62,213 bases of DNA from Flavobacterium psychrophilum (GCA_945860385.1 CAMAQD010000021.1:1-62213), one strand, 5' to 3'; counted from the first letter of the stretch, positions 43,227 to 53,153 are shown. Notes: generated by a model from the letters alone, not told the origin. Translations and numbers: made by a program.

Positions 43227-46085
43227 TCAATGTGCTTCCAGCCAATTTTTCCCCGAACCAATTTCAACCTCCAACGGAACATCCATCTTAAAGGCATTTT
43301 CCATTTCGTGTTTAATCATTGGTTGAATTTTTTCTAATTCGGAGTTGTGAACATCAAACACAAGCTCATCGTGTACTTGCAACAACATCTTCGATTTCCA
43401 GTTTTCTGAAACTAATTTTTTGTGAATATTAATCATCGCAATTTTGATGATATCAGCTGCTGAACCCTGAATTGGTGCGTTTACCGCATTTCGTTCAGCA
43501 CCACTTTTCACCATCATATTGGCAGAATTAATATCTTTCAAATAACGTCTTCTTCCCAAAACCGTTTGAACATAACCATGTTCTCTGGCAAAATCTACTT
43601 GATTGGCCATATAGGATTTTAGTTTTGGATAAGTGGCATAATAAGCATCAATCAATTCGGCACTTTCTTTTCGCGAAAGCGCGGTTTGATTAGAAAGTCC
43701 AAAAGCAGAAACCCCATAAATAATTCCGAAATTCACGGTTTTGGCATTGCTACGTTGTTCTTTGGTCACTTCTTCCAGCGGAACATTGAATACTTTTGCG
43801 GCTGTACTTCTGTGAATGTCTTCGTGGTTTTTGAAGGCTTTTATCATATTCTCTTCGCCAGACAAAGCGGCAATGATTCGCAATTCTATTTGGGAATAAT
43901 CCGCAGAAACTAAGGTGTAATTTTCGTCACGAGCAATAAAAGCTTTTCGAATCAATCGGCCTCTTTCGGTACGAATTGGAATATTTTGCAAGTTCGGATT
44001 ATTAGAACTCAAACGACCTGTTGCAGCCACTGTTTGCATATAATCAGTGTGAACACGGCCTGTTTTTTCATCAACTTGGTTCGGCAAGGCATCAATATAA
44101 GTGCTTTGCAATTTCACCATTTGTCGCCATTCGAGAATATCTTTTACAATAGGATTGTCTTTTTCTAGATAACTCAAAATTTCTTCGCCAGTGGCATATT
44201 GACCGGTTTTGGTTTTCTTTTGTTTCGCTCCGCCAATTTTCAATTTATCAAATAAAATATCGCCCAACTGTTTTGGTGAAGCCAAATTGAATTTTTCACC
44301 AGCAGTTTCATAGATTTTTTGTTCTAATGCTTTACTTTCGATTGCCATTTCTACCGACATTGATTTCAGGAATGGAACATCAAGATTAATTCCTTCTAAT
44401 TCCATTGCTGCTAAAACTGGAATTAACGGAATTTCGATTTCGTCAAACAATTTTTTGGTTTCGGCTTTGTCGAGAATTGGGCTGAAATTTTGTTTCAATT
44501 GATACGTAATATCGGCATCTTCGGCGGCATATTCTTTGATTTCTTCTAAAGGCACATCTTTCATAGAAAGTTGATTTTTGCCTTTTTTGCCAATTAAATC
44601 TTCAATAGATTTTGGTGAATATTTTAGGTAAGTTTCACTTAAAACATCCATATTATGACGCATATCTGGATTAATCAAATAATGCGCAATCATTGTATCG
44701 AATAACTTTCCTTTGATTTGAACTCCGTAATGCGAAAGAATTTTTAAATCATATTTGATGTTTTGACCAATTTTTTCAATCGTTTCACTTTCAAAAAATG
44801 GTTTGAATTTATCAACCAAAACTTGTGCTTCTTCCTGATTTTCTGGAAACGGAACGTAAAATGCTTTTCCTTTTTCGAAAGAAAATGACATTCCAACTAA
44901 TTCTGCATTCAAAGCATCAATTCCTGTGGTTTCGGTGTCAAAACAAACCGAAGTTTGATTCATCAAGTTTTGCATCAATAATTTCACGGCAAAATCACCT
45001 TGGATACTTTGGTAAAAATGTTCTGTATTTTCCAATGTTGCATAATGGGAACTCGATTTTACTTCGCCACTTTCTTCATCAGAAAAGCCAAATAAATCAA
45101 ATTGATCTTCATTAGATTTCTTTGTAGGAGCTTTTTTGGCAGGTTGCGGAGCCTCGCTTTGAGTTCCATTCCCATTCGTGTCGATTTCGTCGTATTCTTT
45201 TCCTGTTCCAAAATATTTGTCGAACTGCGCTTTCATTTGGCGAAATTCTAATTCCTGAAATAATTCGTCAGTTTTTTCGACGTCAGGTTTCGATAATTCA
45301 TAGTCGCTTTCATTAAATTGAACTGGGCAATCTAAAAGAATTCGAGCTAATTTTTTGGATAAAATTCCTAAATCTTTATTGTTTTCAATCTTGTCTTTTA
45401 AAGCGCCTTTTAGTTTGTCTGTGTTTTCCAAAAGGTTTTCCATTGTGCCAAATTCTTTCAGTAATTTTTTGGCGGTAACTTCTCCAACACCTGGAAATCC
45501 TGGAATATTATCGGCAGAATCGCCCATCATTCCAAGGAAGTCAATTACTTGTTCTGGGCGCTCAATTTCAAATCGTTTCAAGACTTCGGGGATTCCCCAA
45601 ATTTCGATGTCATTGCCCATTCTAGCGGGTTTGTACATAAAAATATTTTCGGAAACCAATTGGGCAAAATCTTTATCAGGTGTAACCATAAACACTTGGA
45701 AATTTTCCTTTTCGGCTTGCTTTGCCAAAGTTCCAATTAAATCATCGGCTTCAAAACCTGCTACTTCAATAATAGGAATGTGCATCGCCTTCAATAATTC
45801 TTGAATGTATGGCACAGCTATTTTTATGGCTTCGGGCGTGGCATCGCGATGTGCTTTGTATTCTTGGTACATTTCGTAGCGGTAATCGCTACCACCTTTG
45901 TCAAAAGCTACTGCTAGATGGTCTGGTTTCTCTCTTTTAATAACATCCATCAAAGCATTCATAAATCCCATAATGGCGGAAGTATCCATTCCTTTAGAAT
46001 TGATTCTTGGGTTTTTTATAAAGGCAAAATAGCCGCGAAAGATTAAGGCGTATGCATCGAGCAGGAAAAGACGTTTTTGTGACAT
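43227..46085 (-). CDS. polA: DNA polymerase I
   Basis: The 952-residue enzyme fills gaps and removes primers. The 5'-3' exonuclease domain (1-290) shows LLDAYALIFRGYFAF and GDSADNIPGFPGVGEVTAKK. The 3'-5' exonuclease (about 355-540) has intact metal residues in VCFDTETTGIDA and the DADITYQ Asp. The polymerase domain has motif A (LVSADYSQIELRIIAALSG), motif B (RSNAKTVNFGIIYG) and motif C (LQVHDELVFDV). A linker with poly-Lys/Asp residues sits between the nuclease and exonuclease parts. Normal length, no defects. Confidence 0.97.
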   Translation of the reverse strand: MSQKRLFLLDAYALIFRGYFAFIKNPRINSKGMDTSAIMGFMNALMDVIKREKPDHLAVAFDKGGSDYRYEMYQEYKAHRDATPEAIKIAVPYIQELLKAMHIPIIEVAGFEADDLIGTLAKQAEKENFQVFMVTPDKDFAQLVSENIFMYKPARMGNDIEIWGIPEVLKRFEIERPEQVIDFLGMMGDSADNIPGFPGVGEVTAKKLLKEFGTMENLLENTDKLKGALKDKIENNKDLGILSKKLARILLDCPVQFNESDYELSKPDVEKTDELFQELEFRQMKAQFDKYFGTGKEYDEIDTNGNGTQSEAPQPAKKAPTKKSNEDQFDLFGFSDEESGEVKSSSHYATLENTEHFYQSIQGDFAVKLLMQNLMNQTSVCFDTETTGIDALNAELVGMSFSFEKGKAFYVPFPENQEEAQVLVDKFKPFFESETIEKIGQNIKYDLKILSHYGVQIKGKLFDTMIAHYLINPDMRHNMDVLSETYLKYSPKSIEDLIGKKGKNQLSMKDVPLEEIKEYAAEDADITYQLKQNFSPILDKAETKKLFDEIEIPLIPVLAAMELEGINLDVPFLKSMSVEMAIESKALEQKIYETAGEKFNLASPKQLGDILFDKLKIGGAKQKKTKTGQYATGEEILSYLEKDNPIVKDILEWRQMVKLQSTYIDALPNQVDEKTGRVHTDYMQTVAATGRLSSNNPNLQNIPIRTERGRLIRKAFIARDENYTLVSADYSQIELRIIAALSGEENMIKAFKNHEDIHRSTAAKVFNVPLEEVTKEQRSNAKTVNFGIIYGVSAFGLSNQTALSRKESAELIDAYYATYPKLKSYMANQVDFAREHGYVQTVLGRRRYLKDINSANMMVKSGAERNAVNAPIQGSAADIIKIAMINIHKKLVSENWKSKMLLQVHDELVFDVHNSELEKIQPMIKHEMENAFKMDVPLEVEIGSGKNWLEAH

Positions 46086-46323
46086 AGTAAAATAAATTAT
46101 TGAGCGTAAAAGTAACGAAAGTTTGAAACTTTTCGAGATGTTTGTTTTGAACTTTCTGGTAGATTTTTTTGCTTTTCAGGAATGACAGTTTGAAAAAGGG
46201 TTTGTTAACCTTTTGATAAAAATACTTTTTGAAATTATTTTGGCATGATTTTAGTTAAATTTCAATTAACAAAAATCTTTTTAACTTAATTTAATTGTTA
46301 TTTTGCACAAAAAATATATCCCG

Positions 46324-47559
46324 ATGGTTTTACGTTTTTTGATTTTGTTTTTGATTATTTTTCTTGTTGAATTTTATGCCTATCAAGCATTAATAACAGC
46401 TGTAAAATCAAAACTTTTTTTAAATATTTATCTAACAATAAGTGTGCTAACAATAGCATACATTATATATTCTTTTTCACAATTTGATCGTAGAGTAGGA
46501 CAAACCAGCCAATCAATGTATACTACAGCTTTAATGCTCATGGTTTACATTCCAAAGATAATTATTACTATGATTTTGTTTGGAGAAGATATTTTCAGAG
46601 TAGGTTTTGGTTCTGTCAATCATTTTGCAAAAATTGTTGAAACGAATGGGTTTCTTGGATCAAGACGAAAGTTTATTAGCCAAATTGGTCTTGGGATTGC
46701 CGCAATTCCTTTTTTGTCTATTATATACGGAGTTACTAAGGGGAAGTACAATTATAAAGTGATCAAGCAAGCCATTTTTTTTCCTGATTTGCCAGACTCA
46801 TTTGACGGCTTTACTATTACACATATATCAGATGTTCATAGTGGAAGTTTTGATAATCCCGAAAAAATTAATTATGCCATCGACTTGGTCAACGCACAAA
46901 ATTCGGATATGATTTTGTTTACTGGGGATATTGTCAATACTCATGCGAAGGAAATGCATCCTTGGATTGATACTTTTAGAAGAATCAAGGAACATAAATA
47001 CGGTAAATTTTCAGTTTTAGGAAATCACGATTATGGGGAATATATTTCCTGGCCCTCTGAAGCAGCTAAAGATGAAAATTTTAAAAACATCAAAGATTTA
47101 CATCGACAAATAGATTTTAAATTGATGTTGAACGAAAACACTAAAATTAAAAAAGGAAGTGATGAAATTGCTTTGGTTGGAGTTGAAAATTGGGGAACTA
47201 ATTTCAAGAAATTAGGAGATATCAATTTAGCTTCTGAAAATCTGACTAAGGAAGATTTTAAAATTCTGATGAGTCATGATCCAAGTCATTGGGATTCAGA
47301 GGTGAAAGATCATCAAAAACATTTTCATTTAACACTTTCTGGTCATACTCATGGATTTCAATTTGGTATTGAAATTCCTGGAGTAATCAAATGGAGCCCA
47401 ATTCAGTATGTTTACAAACAATGGGCTGGTTTGTATGAAAATATGGGAAGATATGTATATGTCAATAGAGGATTCGGTTTTCACGCTTATTCTGGAAGAG
47501 TTGGAATTATGCCTGAAATTACTGTGATCCAACTAAAAAAAGCTAAGAATGTGGCATAA
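46324..47559 (+). CDS. Membrane-anchored metallophosphoesterase
   Basis: The 411-residue product begins with about four transmembrane helices (residues 4-115) and continues with a calcineurin-like phosphoesterase domain: ITHISDVHSGSF (metal DxH), ILFTGDIVNTH, VLGNHDYGEY (GNHD), and LSGHTHGFQFG (GHTH). The catalytic set is complete. Similar proteins of the YkuE type act on UDP-diacylglucosamine or other phosphoesters at the membrane; the substrate here is unknown. The frame is open to a TTG at 46303, but ATG 46324 starts the first helix. Confidence 0.85.
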   Translation: MVLRFLILFLIIFLVEFYAYQALITAVKSKLFLNIYLTISVLTIAYIIYSFSQFDRRVGQTSQSMYTTALMLMVYIPKIIITMILFGEDIFRVGFGSVNHFAKIVETNGFLGSRRKFISQIGLGIAAIPFLSIIYGVTKGKYNYKVIKQAIFFPDLPDSFDGFTITHISDVHSGSFDNPEKINYAIDLVNAQNSDMILFTGDIVNTHAKEMHPWIDTFRRIKEHKYGKFSVLGNHDYGEYISWPSEAAKDENFKNIKDLHRQIDFKLMLNENTKIKKGSDEIALVGVENWGTNFKKLGDINLASENLTKEDFKILMSHDPSHWDSEVKDHQKHFHLTLSGHTHGFQFGIEIPGVIKWSPIQYVYKQWAGLYENMGRYVYVNRGFGFHAYSGRVGIMPEITVIQLKKAKNVA

Positions 47560-47573
47560 TTCGTTTAAAATGC

Positions 47574-47581
47574 TACATTTG
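47574..47581 (+). promoter_or_regulatory. Bacteroidota -7 box for the thioredoxin-fold gene
   Basis: TACATTTG matches TAnnTTTG and lies 52 bp before the start. Confidence 0.45.
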
Positions 47582-47633
47582 TAAAATAATATCTCTTTTC
47601 AATAGATTTAGAAAAATTAAATTCATTGGTTTT

Positions 47634-47930
47634 ATGTCAAAATTTGGAGAACTTATAAGCACTCAAGTCCCTGTGTTAATTGACTTTTACACAGATTGGA
47701 ATGAATCATCTGTATCGATGCATCCAGTAATTAGAGATGTTGCTGCTGCTTTGGGCGATAAAGCAAAAGTAATTAAAATAGATGTCGATAAAAATCAAGA
47801 ACTAGCCGAAGCATTGCGCATCAAGGGGCTTCCAACTTTGATGATTTACAAAGGCGGTCAAATGATTTGGAGACAATCAGGAGAATTAGATGCCAATTCA
47901 ATAATCAATTTGGTTCAAGAATATCTTTAG
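47634..47930 (+). CDS. Thioredoxin-fold protein lacking the active-site cysteines (98 aa)
   Basis: The fold is clear: VLIDFYTDWNESSVSMHP in place of the usual WCGPC segment, KVIKIDVDKNQELAEALRIK, GLPTLMIYKGGQ (cis-Pro loop), and SIINLVQEYL. The active site is WNESSV, and the protein contains no cysteine. It cannot do thiol-disulfide exchange. A holdase or co-chaperone role, as for Cys-poor YbbN-type proteins, is possible. It overlaps the convergent deacetylase gene by 4 bp. Confidence 0.88.
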   Translation: MSKFGELISTQVPVLIDFYTDWNESSVSMHPVIRDVAAALGDKAKVIKIDVDKNQELAEALRIKGLPTLMIYKGGQMIWRQSGELDANSIINLVQEYL

Positions 47931-48565
47931 GCCAGTTTTTCAAAAACAAACCCTTTTTCTTTAAAATAGTTCAGCGCTTTTGGCAAAGTATATTCCAAAT
48001 GTGTAAATGCTTTTATGCTGTCGTGAAAAACGATGATGCTACCTGATGTGACATTTTTTGTTGCGTTATGCAAACATTTTTCCGCTGAAATAGTCGCGTC
48101 ATAATCGGCGCTCAAAACATCCCACATAATTATTTTGTAGCCTAGTTGTCGCAGCTTTTTAGCTTGTGAAGCTTTGATTTTTCCATAAGGAGGACGGAAC
48201 AGATTGCAGATTTCAGATTTCAGATTGCAGATTTCAGTTTCACAGCGTCTAGAATTGTCTAAATATTCTTCGGTTGATGTTTTCCAACCATTCAAGTGAT
48301 TGAAAGTATGATTTCCTATAGAATGGCCTTTAATAATTACTTTTTCGAAAATTTCAGGATGTTTTTCGATGTTGTTGCCTATGCAAAAAAAAGTAGCTTT
48401 GGCATTGTATTTTTCTAATTCTTGCAAAACCCATTCGGTGATTTCGGGTGTTGGGCCATCGTCAAAAGTTAAGTAGATTTTGTTTTCAGTATTGGGAATA
48501 TCCCAAATATAATTGGAGAATATTTTTTTAATAAAACGATTTGTTTTTATCCAATAGAAATTCAT
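47927..48565 (-). CDS. Polysaccharide deacetylase family protein (CE4)
   Basis: The 212-residue product (start at ATG 48565; an earlier in-frame ATG at 48613 adds 16 residues) has a NodB-type domain: KIYLTFDDGPTPEITEWVL, ATFFCIGNNIEKHPEIF, SIGNHTFNHLNGW (metal His residues), NLFRPPYGK and IIVFHDSIKA. It has no clear signal peptide, but an N-terminal anchor is possible. Just before LFRPPYG it carries ETEICNLKSEICNL, encoded by an intergenic-type repeat (48200-48241) inserted in frame. The catalytic residues are intact. Confidence 0.88.
   Translation of the reverse strand: MNFYWIKTNRFIKKIFSNYIWDIPNTENKIYLTFDDGPTPEITEWVLQELEKYNAKATFFCIGNNIEKHPEIFEKVIIKGHSIGNHTFNHLNGWKTSTEEYLDNSRRCETEICNLKSEICNLFRPPYGKIKASQAKKLRQLGYKIIMWDVLSADYDATISAEKCLHNATKNVTSGSIIVFHDSIKAFTHLEYTLPKALNYFKEKGFVFEKLA
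48200..48241. repeat. Intergenic-type AGATTTC repeat inside the deacetylase gene
   Basis: CAGATTGCAGATTTC occurs at 48200-48214 and again at 48221-48235, joined by AGATTT. In the minus-strand reading frame it encodes EICNL, K-S, EICNL. The same word family makes up spacers at 17701-17761 and 14976-15018. The insert length is a multiple of three. Confidence 0.85.
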
Positions 48566-48651
48566 TGTACGGGTTTTATTAAATGAAATAAAAAATGTAG
48601 CGAAATTTTTCAATAGCGCTACATTTTTGGATTTTTTAAATCTTAAATTTA

Positions 48652-51600
48652 TTACTCTCTTTCACGTTCAAAACGGTCAAACATTTTGATATAAGTGTTG
48701 AATGCAGGTCTGCTTTTATTGTAAAATTGAGCATCGCCACTTTCTTTCATTACCGTCAATAAACTTCTGTATCGTTCAATATCAGTTATGATATCAATAG
48801 CTAAATCAACTTGATCCGAAGAGCGTAAAGTACCGTAATAGTTTAAGTTTTCCTTGTATTTGCCAATTAGTTTTTCGAGAAGTTGCTGTGCTTTTTTTGG
48901 TTCACCTACTTTATAATAGCCTTTTGCAAAAGGTTCTACCATAGAATAATATCCAAATTTTTCTACTGGCATTTCAGTCAAAGACAATTCGATTACCTTT
49001 TTCGCTTTGTCCAGTTGTCCTTCGGCGATTAATTTATCCATTAATCTTGATAAGACAGAGCGATAGGAAATACTATTTTTTCTGGTTTCAGGATCGTGAT
49101 AAATATCGCCACGGCTGTTTCCCCAATCCCATTTCATAACGATAGAATACATTTTGTCGGCATCAAGTCCGCCCATATCCATTGGGTTAGTGTCTTTATC
49201 AACTTTGGTTTTTATAGGAACCAATTTGTAAATCATTCCTTCCAGTTGAAGGTAGTTTTTCATCCACAAATAATCTTCGTCTTCAAACGCACCTGGACTG
49301 AAATAAACAGGTCTTTTCCAATTGTTATTGGCAATTAGGTCAAGCATCATCAATCGGTTTTTGTATAGTGCGTTTCCTTTGATGTCAATGTCGATATAAG
49401 AAACAATAGAATCATTGTATTTTGCAGCCACCACTTTATTTTTGATAATGTTGTTTTTGTCAACAGGAATTCTGATTTTATTGGTTGGGTAAAAATGAAT
49501 GGTTTGCCCATTTTGCATTTCAACGGTTGATTTTGGATTTTTAATAAAATCGATAAAATCTTTAATTTCCCAGCGACTTTCCACTTTTGGAATATGAGCG
49601 GTGTAATCTAATTTATCCCCAACATATTCATCGTGAACAAATGAGATAGGCAATGGATTGGATTCATAAGATTTGCTTTTCATTTGGTCAATATACCAGT
49701 CCGTCATAAAAAGGCTTGTGTTTACAATCTTTACATCGGTTCTGACGTGTTCAATTTCTTGAGCATACCAAAGCGGGAAGGTGTCATTATCGCCAATGGT
49801 GAACAAAATAGCATTCGGATCACAAGATTCTAAATACGATTTTGCCAATGCTGTTGCGGTATATTTCCCTGAACGATCGTGATCATCCCAGTTTTGGAAT
49901 CCCATTAAAACAGGAACTGCCAGTAAACTTGCGCCAATAATTAGTGGTCCAGCTATTCTTGGAGCCAAATATTTCTGAAGACTTTCATACAAGGCATAAA
50001 CTCCAAAACCTATCCAAATGCCAAAAACATAAAACGAACCGACCAAAGCATAATCTCTTTCACGTGGTTCAAAAGGTCTTTCGTTGAGGTAAATTTTCAA
50101 GGCAAGCCCCATAAAAAGGAACAAAACTAAAAGAACGTAGAAACTTTTTCGGTCTCTACTAGCGTGATACATTATACCTATGAGTCCTAAAATTAAGGGT
50201 AGAAAGAAATAAACATTTCGTCCTTTATTATTCAATACATCCGAAGGTAAGTTTTGTTGAGTACCCAAATGCAATTCGTCTATAAAAGGAATTCCGCTAA
50301 GCCAGTTTCCGTCTTGATAGTCATATTTTCCTTGAACATCATTTTGACGTCCAACAAAATTCCACATCAAATATCGGAAATACATATAGCCAAATTGATA
50401 TTCAACCATAAATCTCAGATTGTCAATAGTGGCGGGTTTTTCTATAATTAAATAATCGCTGTAAGTCCTTAAAAATTTGACGTAATCTTCGGTGTCCAAT
50501 TGTTTTTGAGCATACGCTTTTCTAAATTCAACAACCGTTTTTTCAATTTCGTTTCTCAATTGTGCTGTAGCTTGAGCTAGATCTTCCTCCGACAATTGTT
50601 CTGGATCTACACCATATTTAGATAAATCTTCTTCATAAGGATAATTGGGATTTAGTCTAAACTCTGGTGGATTTGTGAAGCTGATGTAACTCACAATATT
50701 GTCGCCGCTCCACAATCTTGGTAAAAAAGTTTTTTGATTGTCATCACTGTTTTGTTCTGCATTTTTGAAATTATTTACAATAACATATTTTCCTGTTTTG
50801 TAATCTCTTTCATAATTGGGAGCTTTGTCTAAATAAGGATTTTTTTCATCCAAACCTGCAAAAGCTTCAGTGTATTGCGGACCGTAAAACAAAGGATTTG
50901 AACCGTATTGTTCTCTATTATAGTAAGCCAAAACTTCGCGAGCATCAGAAGGTTTATTTTCGTTAATTACCGTATTGGCATTGGCACGAATAGGCAACAT
51001 CATCCAAGTCGAAAATCCTATCAAGATGAAAAGAATACATAATATTAAGGTATTGTATTTTATTAAACCTTTGGCACGAGTGTATTTTAGGCTAAAATAA
51101 AAGAAAGCTATAAGAATCAACACCACGAAAATGGTTCCCGAGTCAAATGGCATCCCCAATTCGTTGACCATAAAAACTTCGGTTTTACCGAAGAAAGCCA
51201 TCGTTAAAGGCAATAACAATTTGAAAATAAACAGCAAAACGGCAACAACTACAATATTCGCAATTATAAAATTTTTGATGGTAACTTCTTTATAATGTTT
51301 GAAATAATAAAGAAAACCAATAGCCGGAATAGTTAATAATGCCATAAAATGGACACCAAATGTAAGCCCGACAACTAGGGAAATAACTAACAACCATTTA
51401 TTTCCTTTTGGCGAATCCATATCTTGTTCCCAGCGTAATCCGAGCCAAAAAAGCAAAGCTATAAACAAGGAAGCCATTGCATAAACTTCGGCTTCTACAG
51501 CACTTGCCCAAAAACTATCAGAAAAAGTGAAGGCCAAAGCACCTACAAAAGAACTACCAAGAATTACTATTGAATTATTTTTATTTATCTCAGAATACTG

Positions 51601-51924
51601 CGAAATTATTTTTTTCAAAATCATCGATGATGACCAAAACATAAATAAAATGGTAAATGCACTCGAAAAAACCGACATCATATTTACCATCAAAGCAATA
51701 TGTTTGTCATCCATAGCGAAAATTGCAAAAAAAGCACCTATCATCTGAAATAATGGCGCTCCAGGAGGATGTCCCACCTGAAGTTTTGCTGATGTAGCAA
51801 TGTATTCTCCGCAATCCCAAAAACTCATAGTGGGTTCAACAGTTAATGTATAAGTTATTAAAGCGACTGCAAATGCACACCAGCCGGTAATTGTATTCCA
51901 TTTATTGAAATTAAATGTTGCCAT
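48652..51924 (-). CDS. DUF2723 / GT117-like membrane protein (protein O-mannosyltransferase-like)
   Basis: A 1090-residue protein with 13-14 transmembrane helices (residues about 10-330 and 575-690) and a long soluble C-terminal part. The N-terminal TVEPTMSFWDCGEYIATSAK (paired acidic residues after the first helix) and VGHPPGAPLFQMIGAFF match DUF2723, the family of TMEM260, a protein O-mannosyltransferase, and of GT117 in bacteria. The C-terminal region (about 955-1085) shows TPR-like helices. A lipid-linked sugar donor is expected; the GT2 enzyme at 25247 could make it. Flavobacterial protein O-glycosylation is the likely use, by inference. Confidence 0.85.
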   Translation of the reverse strand: MATFNFNKWNTITGWCAFAVALITYTLTVEPTMSFWDCGEYIATSAKLQVGHPPGAPLFQMIGAFFAIFAMDDKHIALMVNMMSVFSSAFTILFMFWSSSMILKKIISQYSEINKNNSIVILGSSFVGALAFTFSDSFWASAVEAEVYAMASLFIALLFWLGLRWEQDMDSPKGNKWLLVISLVVGLTFGVHFMALLTIPAIGFLYYFKHYKEVTIKNFIIANIVVVAVLLFIFKLLLPLTMAFFGKTEVFMVNELGMPFDSGTIFVVLILIAFFYFSLKYTRAKGLIKYNTLILCILFILIGFSTWMMLPIRANANTVINENKPSDAREVLAYYNREQYGSNPLFYGPQYTEAFAGLDEKNPYLDKAPNYERDYKTGKYVIVNNFKNAEQNSDDNQKTFLPRLWSGDNIVSYISFTNPPEFRLNPNYPYEEDLSKYGVDPEQLSEEDLAQATAQLRNEIEKTVVEFRKAYAQKQLDTEDYVKFLRTYSDYLIIEKPATIDNLRFMVEYQFGYMYFRYLMWNFVGRQNDVQGKYDYQDGNWLSGIPFIDELHLGTQQNLPSDVLNNKGRNVYFFLPLILGLIGIMYHASRDRKSFYVLLVLFLFMGLALKIYLNERPFEPRERDYALVGSFYVFGIWIGFGVYALYESLQKYLAPRIAGPLIIGASLLAVPVLMGFQNWDDHDRSGKYTATALAKSYLESCDPNAILFTIGDNDTFPLWYAQEIEHVRTDVKIVNTSLFMTDWYIDQMKSKSYESNPLPISFVHDEYVGDKLDYTAHIPKVESRWEIKDFIDFIKNPKSTVEMQNGQTIHFYPTNKIRIPVDKNNIIKNKVVAAKYNDSIVSYIDIDIKGNALYKNRLMMLDLIANNNWKRPVYFSPGAFEDEDYLWMKNYLQLEGMIYKLVPIKTKVDKDTNPMDMGGLDADKMYSIVMKWDWGNSRGDIYHDPETRKNSISYRSVLSRLMDKLIAEGQLDKAKKVIELSLTEMPVEKFGYYSMVEPFAKGYYKVGEPKKAQQLLEKLIGKYKENLNYYGTLRSSDQVDLAIDIITDIERYRSLLTVMKESGDAQFYNKSRPAFNTYIKMFDRFERERE

Positions 51925-52334
51925 ATTTATATTCTAGAATTTATTTTTTTACAGATACAAAGAAAATGTTTTTTTGCGTAACGACACGGGCATTAACAAA
52001 AATTTCCAAAAACAAATATGCAGTCGTTTAAATCGTTTTAAAAGAGCTTGTTTTTTGATTTTGATTTTTAAAAATTTGAAATAATATCATAATGATTATT
52101 GCTGGCAGGTGTTTATTTTTTTCTGTATCATATTTAACACCTTTTTGTCCTCTTTTTCTTTACACCTATAAAAGAATTATTTTCTAAAAATCTAACAATA
52201 AATAGATAAAAAAGCACTTTTTATGCTTCGACTATTCAATAAATTGTGTAAATTTGGGTGTGTTTTTTGATTACACGTTTTATTAGTTTGGTTTTTTTGA
52301 TTTTGATTTTAATTCTTCTTAAATAAATAGTTTT
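51925..52334. other. Divergent intergenic region with a promoter box
   Basis: No gene is visible in 410 bp. TAAATTTG at 52249-52256 matches TAnnTTTG and is 79 bp before the cytochrome start. The rest is very T- and A-rich. Confidence 0.5.
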
Positions 52335-52748
52335 ATGAAAAACAAGTATCCAAAACAAATCGTTACAAAATTTGCCTTCATTGTAATTGCATTCTTGTAT
52401 GCATCTTTTGCTTCCGCTCAACATGAAGCTCCTTCAAATGCTCCAAAAATTGCTGTAAAAATGAAGAATCCATTTCCTGCAGATGAATACTCCCTTGAAA
52501 GGGGTAGACATTCTTATCAGTTAGATTGTGTTCGATGTCACGGAAAAGAGGGTAAGGGAGATGGCACTAAGTCCGAGAAAGTTCAGCAAGTAGTATCGGA
52601 TTTAGGTTCTGATGCGATCCAAAAACTAACAGACGGTGAACTATTTTGGAAAATCTCCGAAGCAAGGCGACCTATGCCATTAACTGAAATAACAGATGAT
52701 CAGAGATGGGATATTGTGAACTACATTCGTACTTTTAATAAAAAGTAA
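52335..52748 (+). CDS. Monoheme c-type cytochrome (137 aa)
   Basis: Signal peptide (to about residue 28, FASA/QH) followed by a class I cytochrome c domain: heme site CVRCH at residues 65-69, then GKEGKGDGTKS, and the axial Met in RRPMPLTEITDDQRWDIVNY. It is exported to the periplasm and carries electrons; the partner is not in the immediate neighbourhood (the ActA complex is 8 kb away). A terminator follows. Confidence 0.93.
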   Translation: MKNKYPKQIVTKFAFIVIAFLYASFASAQHEAPSNAPKIAVKMKNPFPADEYSLERGRHSYQLDCVRCHGKEGKGDGTKSEKVQQVVSDLGSDAIQKLTDGELFWKISEARRPMPLTEITDDQRWDIVNYIRTFNKK

Positions 52749-52770
52749 CGCATTGAATAGCGTATTAATT

Positions 52771-52802
52771 AAAAAATGGGGTTTAAAAACTCCATTTTTT
52801 TT
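52771..52802 (+). terminator. Terminator after the cytochrome gene
   Basis: AAAAAATGGgGTTT and AAACtCCATTTTTT pair through a 1-nt loop in an imperfect stem and are followed by a long T run. Confidence 0.75.
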
Positions 52803-53025
52803 TGTTTATTTTTGAAATTATCTATTGTTATAAAAAAGACAAATAAATTAATACTTCTTAGATGCTCTTTTTGTAAAATAATTATTGGCGCCTATTTCAA
52901 TCATTACCAGCGATTTATTTATTTTAAAGTCAAATTCTAAATAATGTAAACTGCGTTGCAATGGTTTATAAATTCCTCAATCAATCTGAATAGAAGAAGT
53001 TTTTTCAATAAAAAGAGATTAAAAA
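52803..53025. other. Gene-free stretch before tRNA-Gln
   Basis: Nothing recognised in this AT-rich segment. Confidence 0.4.
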
Positions 53026-53056
53026 TTTGTAAAAATTAAAATTTGTATTAAATTTG
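53026..53056 (+). promoter_or_regulatory. Complete Bacteroidota promoter for tRNA-Gln
   Basis: TTTG at 53026-53029 and TAAATTTG at 53049-53056 are separated by 19 bp, matching the TTTG-N(17-23)-TAnnTTTG consensus. The tRNA begins 24 bp downstream. Confidence 0.75.
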
Positions 53057-53079
53057 CACTCGCTTAACAGCAACGGTAT

Positions 53080-53150
53080 TGGTCTATGGTGTAATGGTAA
53101 CACAACTGTTTTTGGTGCAGTCTTTCAAGGTTCGAGTCCTTGTAGACCAA
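53080..53150 (+). tRNA. tRNA-Gln (anticodon TTG)
   Basis: The 71-nt sequence folds as a tRNA: acceptor TGGTCTA with TAGACCA, D-arm with GGTGTAATGGTAACAC, anticodon arm ACTGT-TTTTGGT-GCAGT (one G-T pair) giving anticodon TTG, and T-arm CAAGGTTCGAGTCCTTG. The discriminator is A, and the CCA end is not encoded, as usual in this phylum. A promoter precedes it and a strong terminator follows. Confidence 0.95.
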
Positions 53151-53153
53151 CAA

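Noticed and set aside
51925..52334. Riboswitch or small RNA upstream of the cytochrome gene
   Set aside because: No conserved riboswitch core or stable hairpin is visible; only a promoter box.
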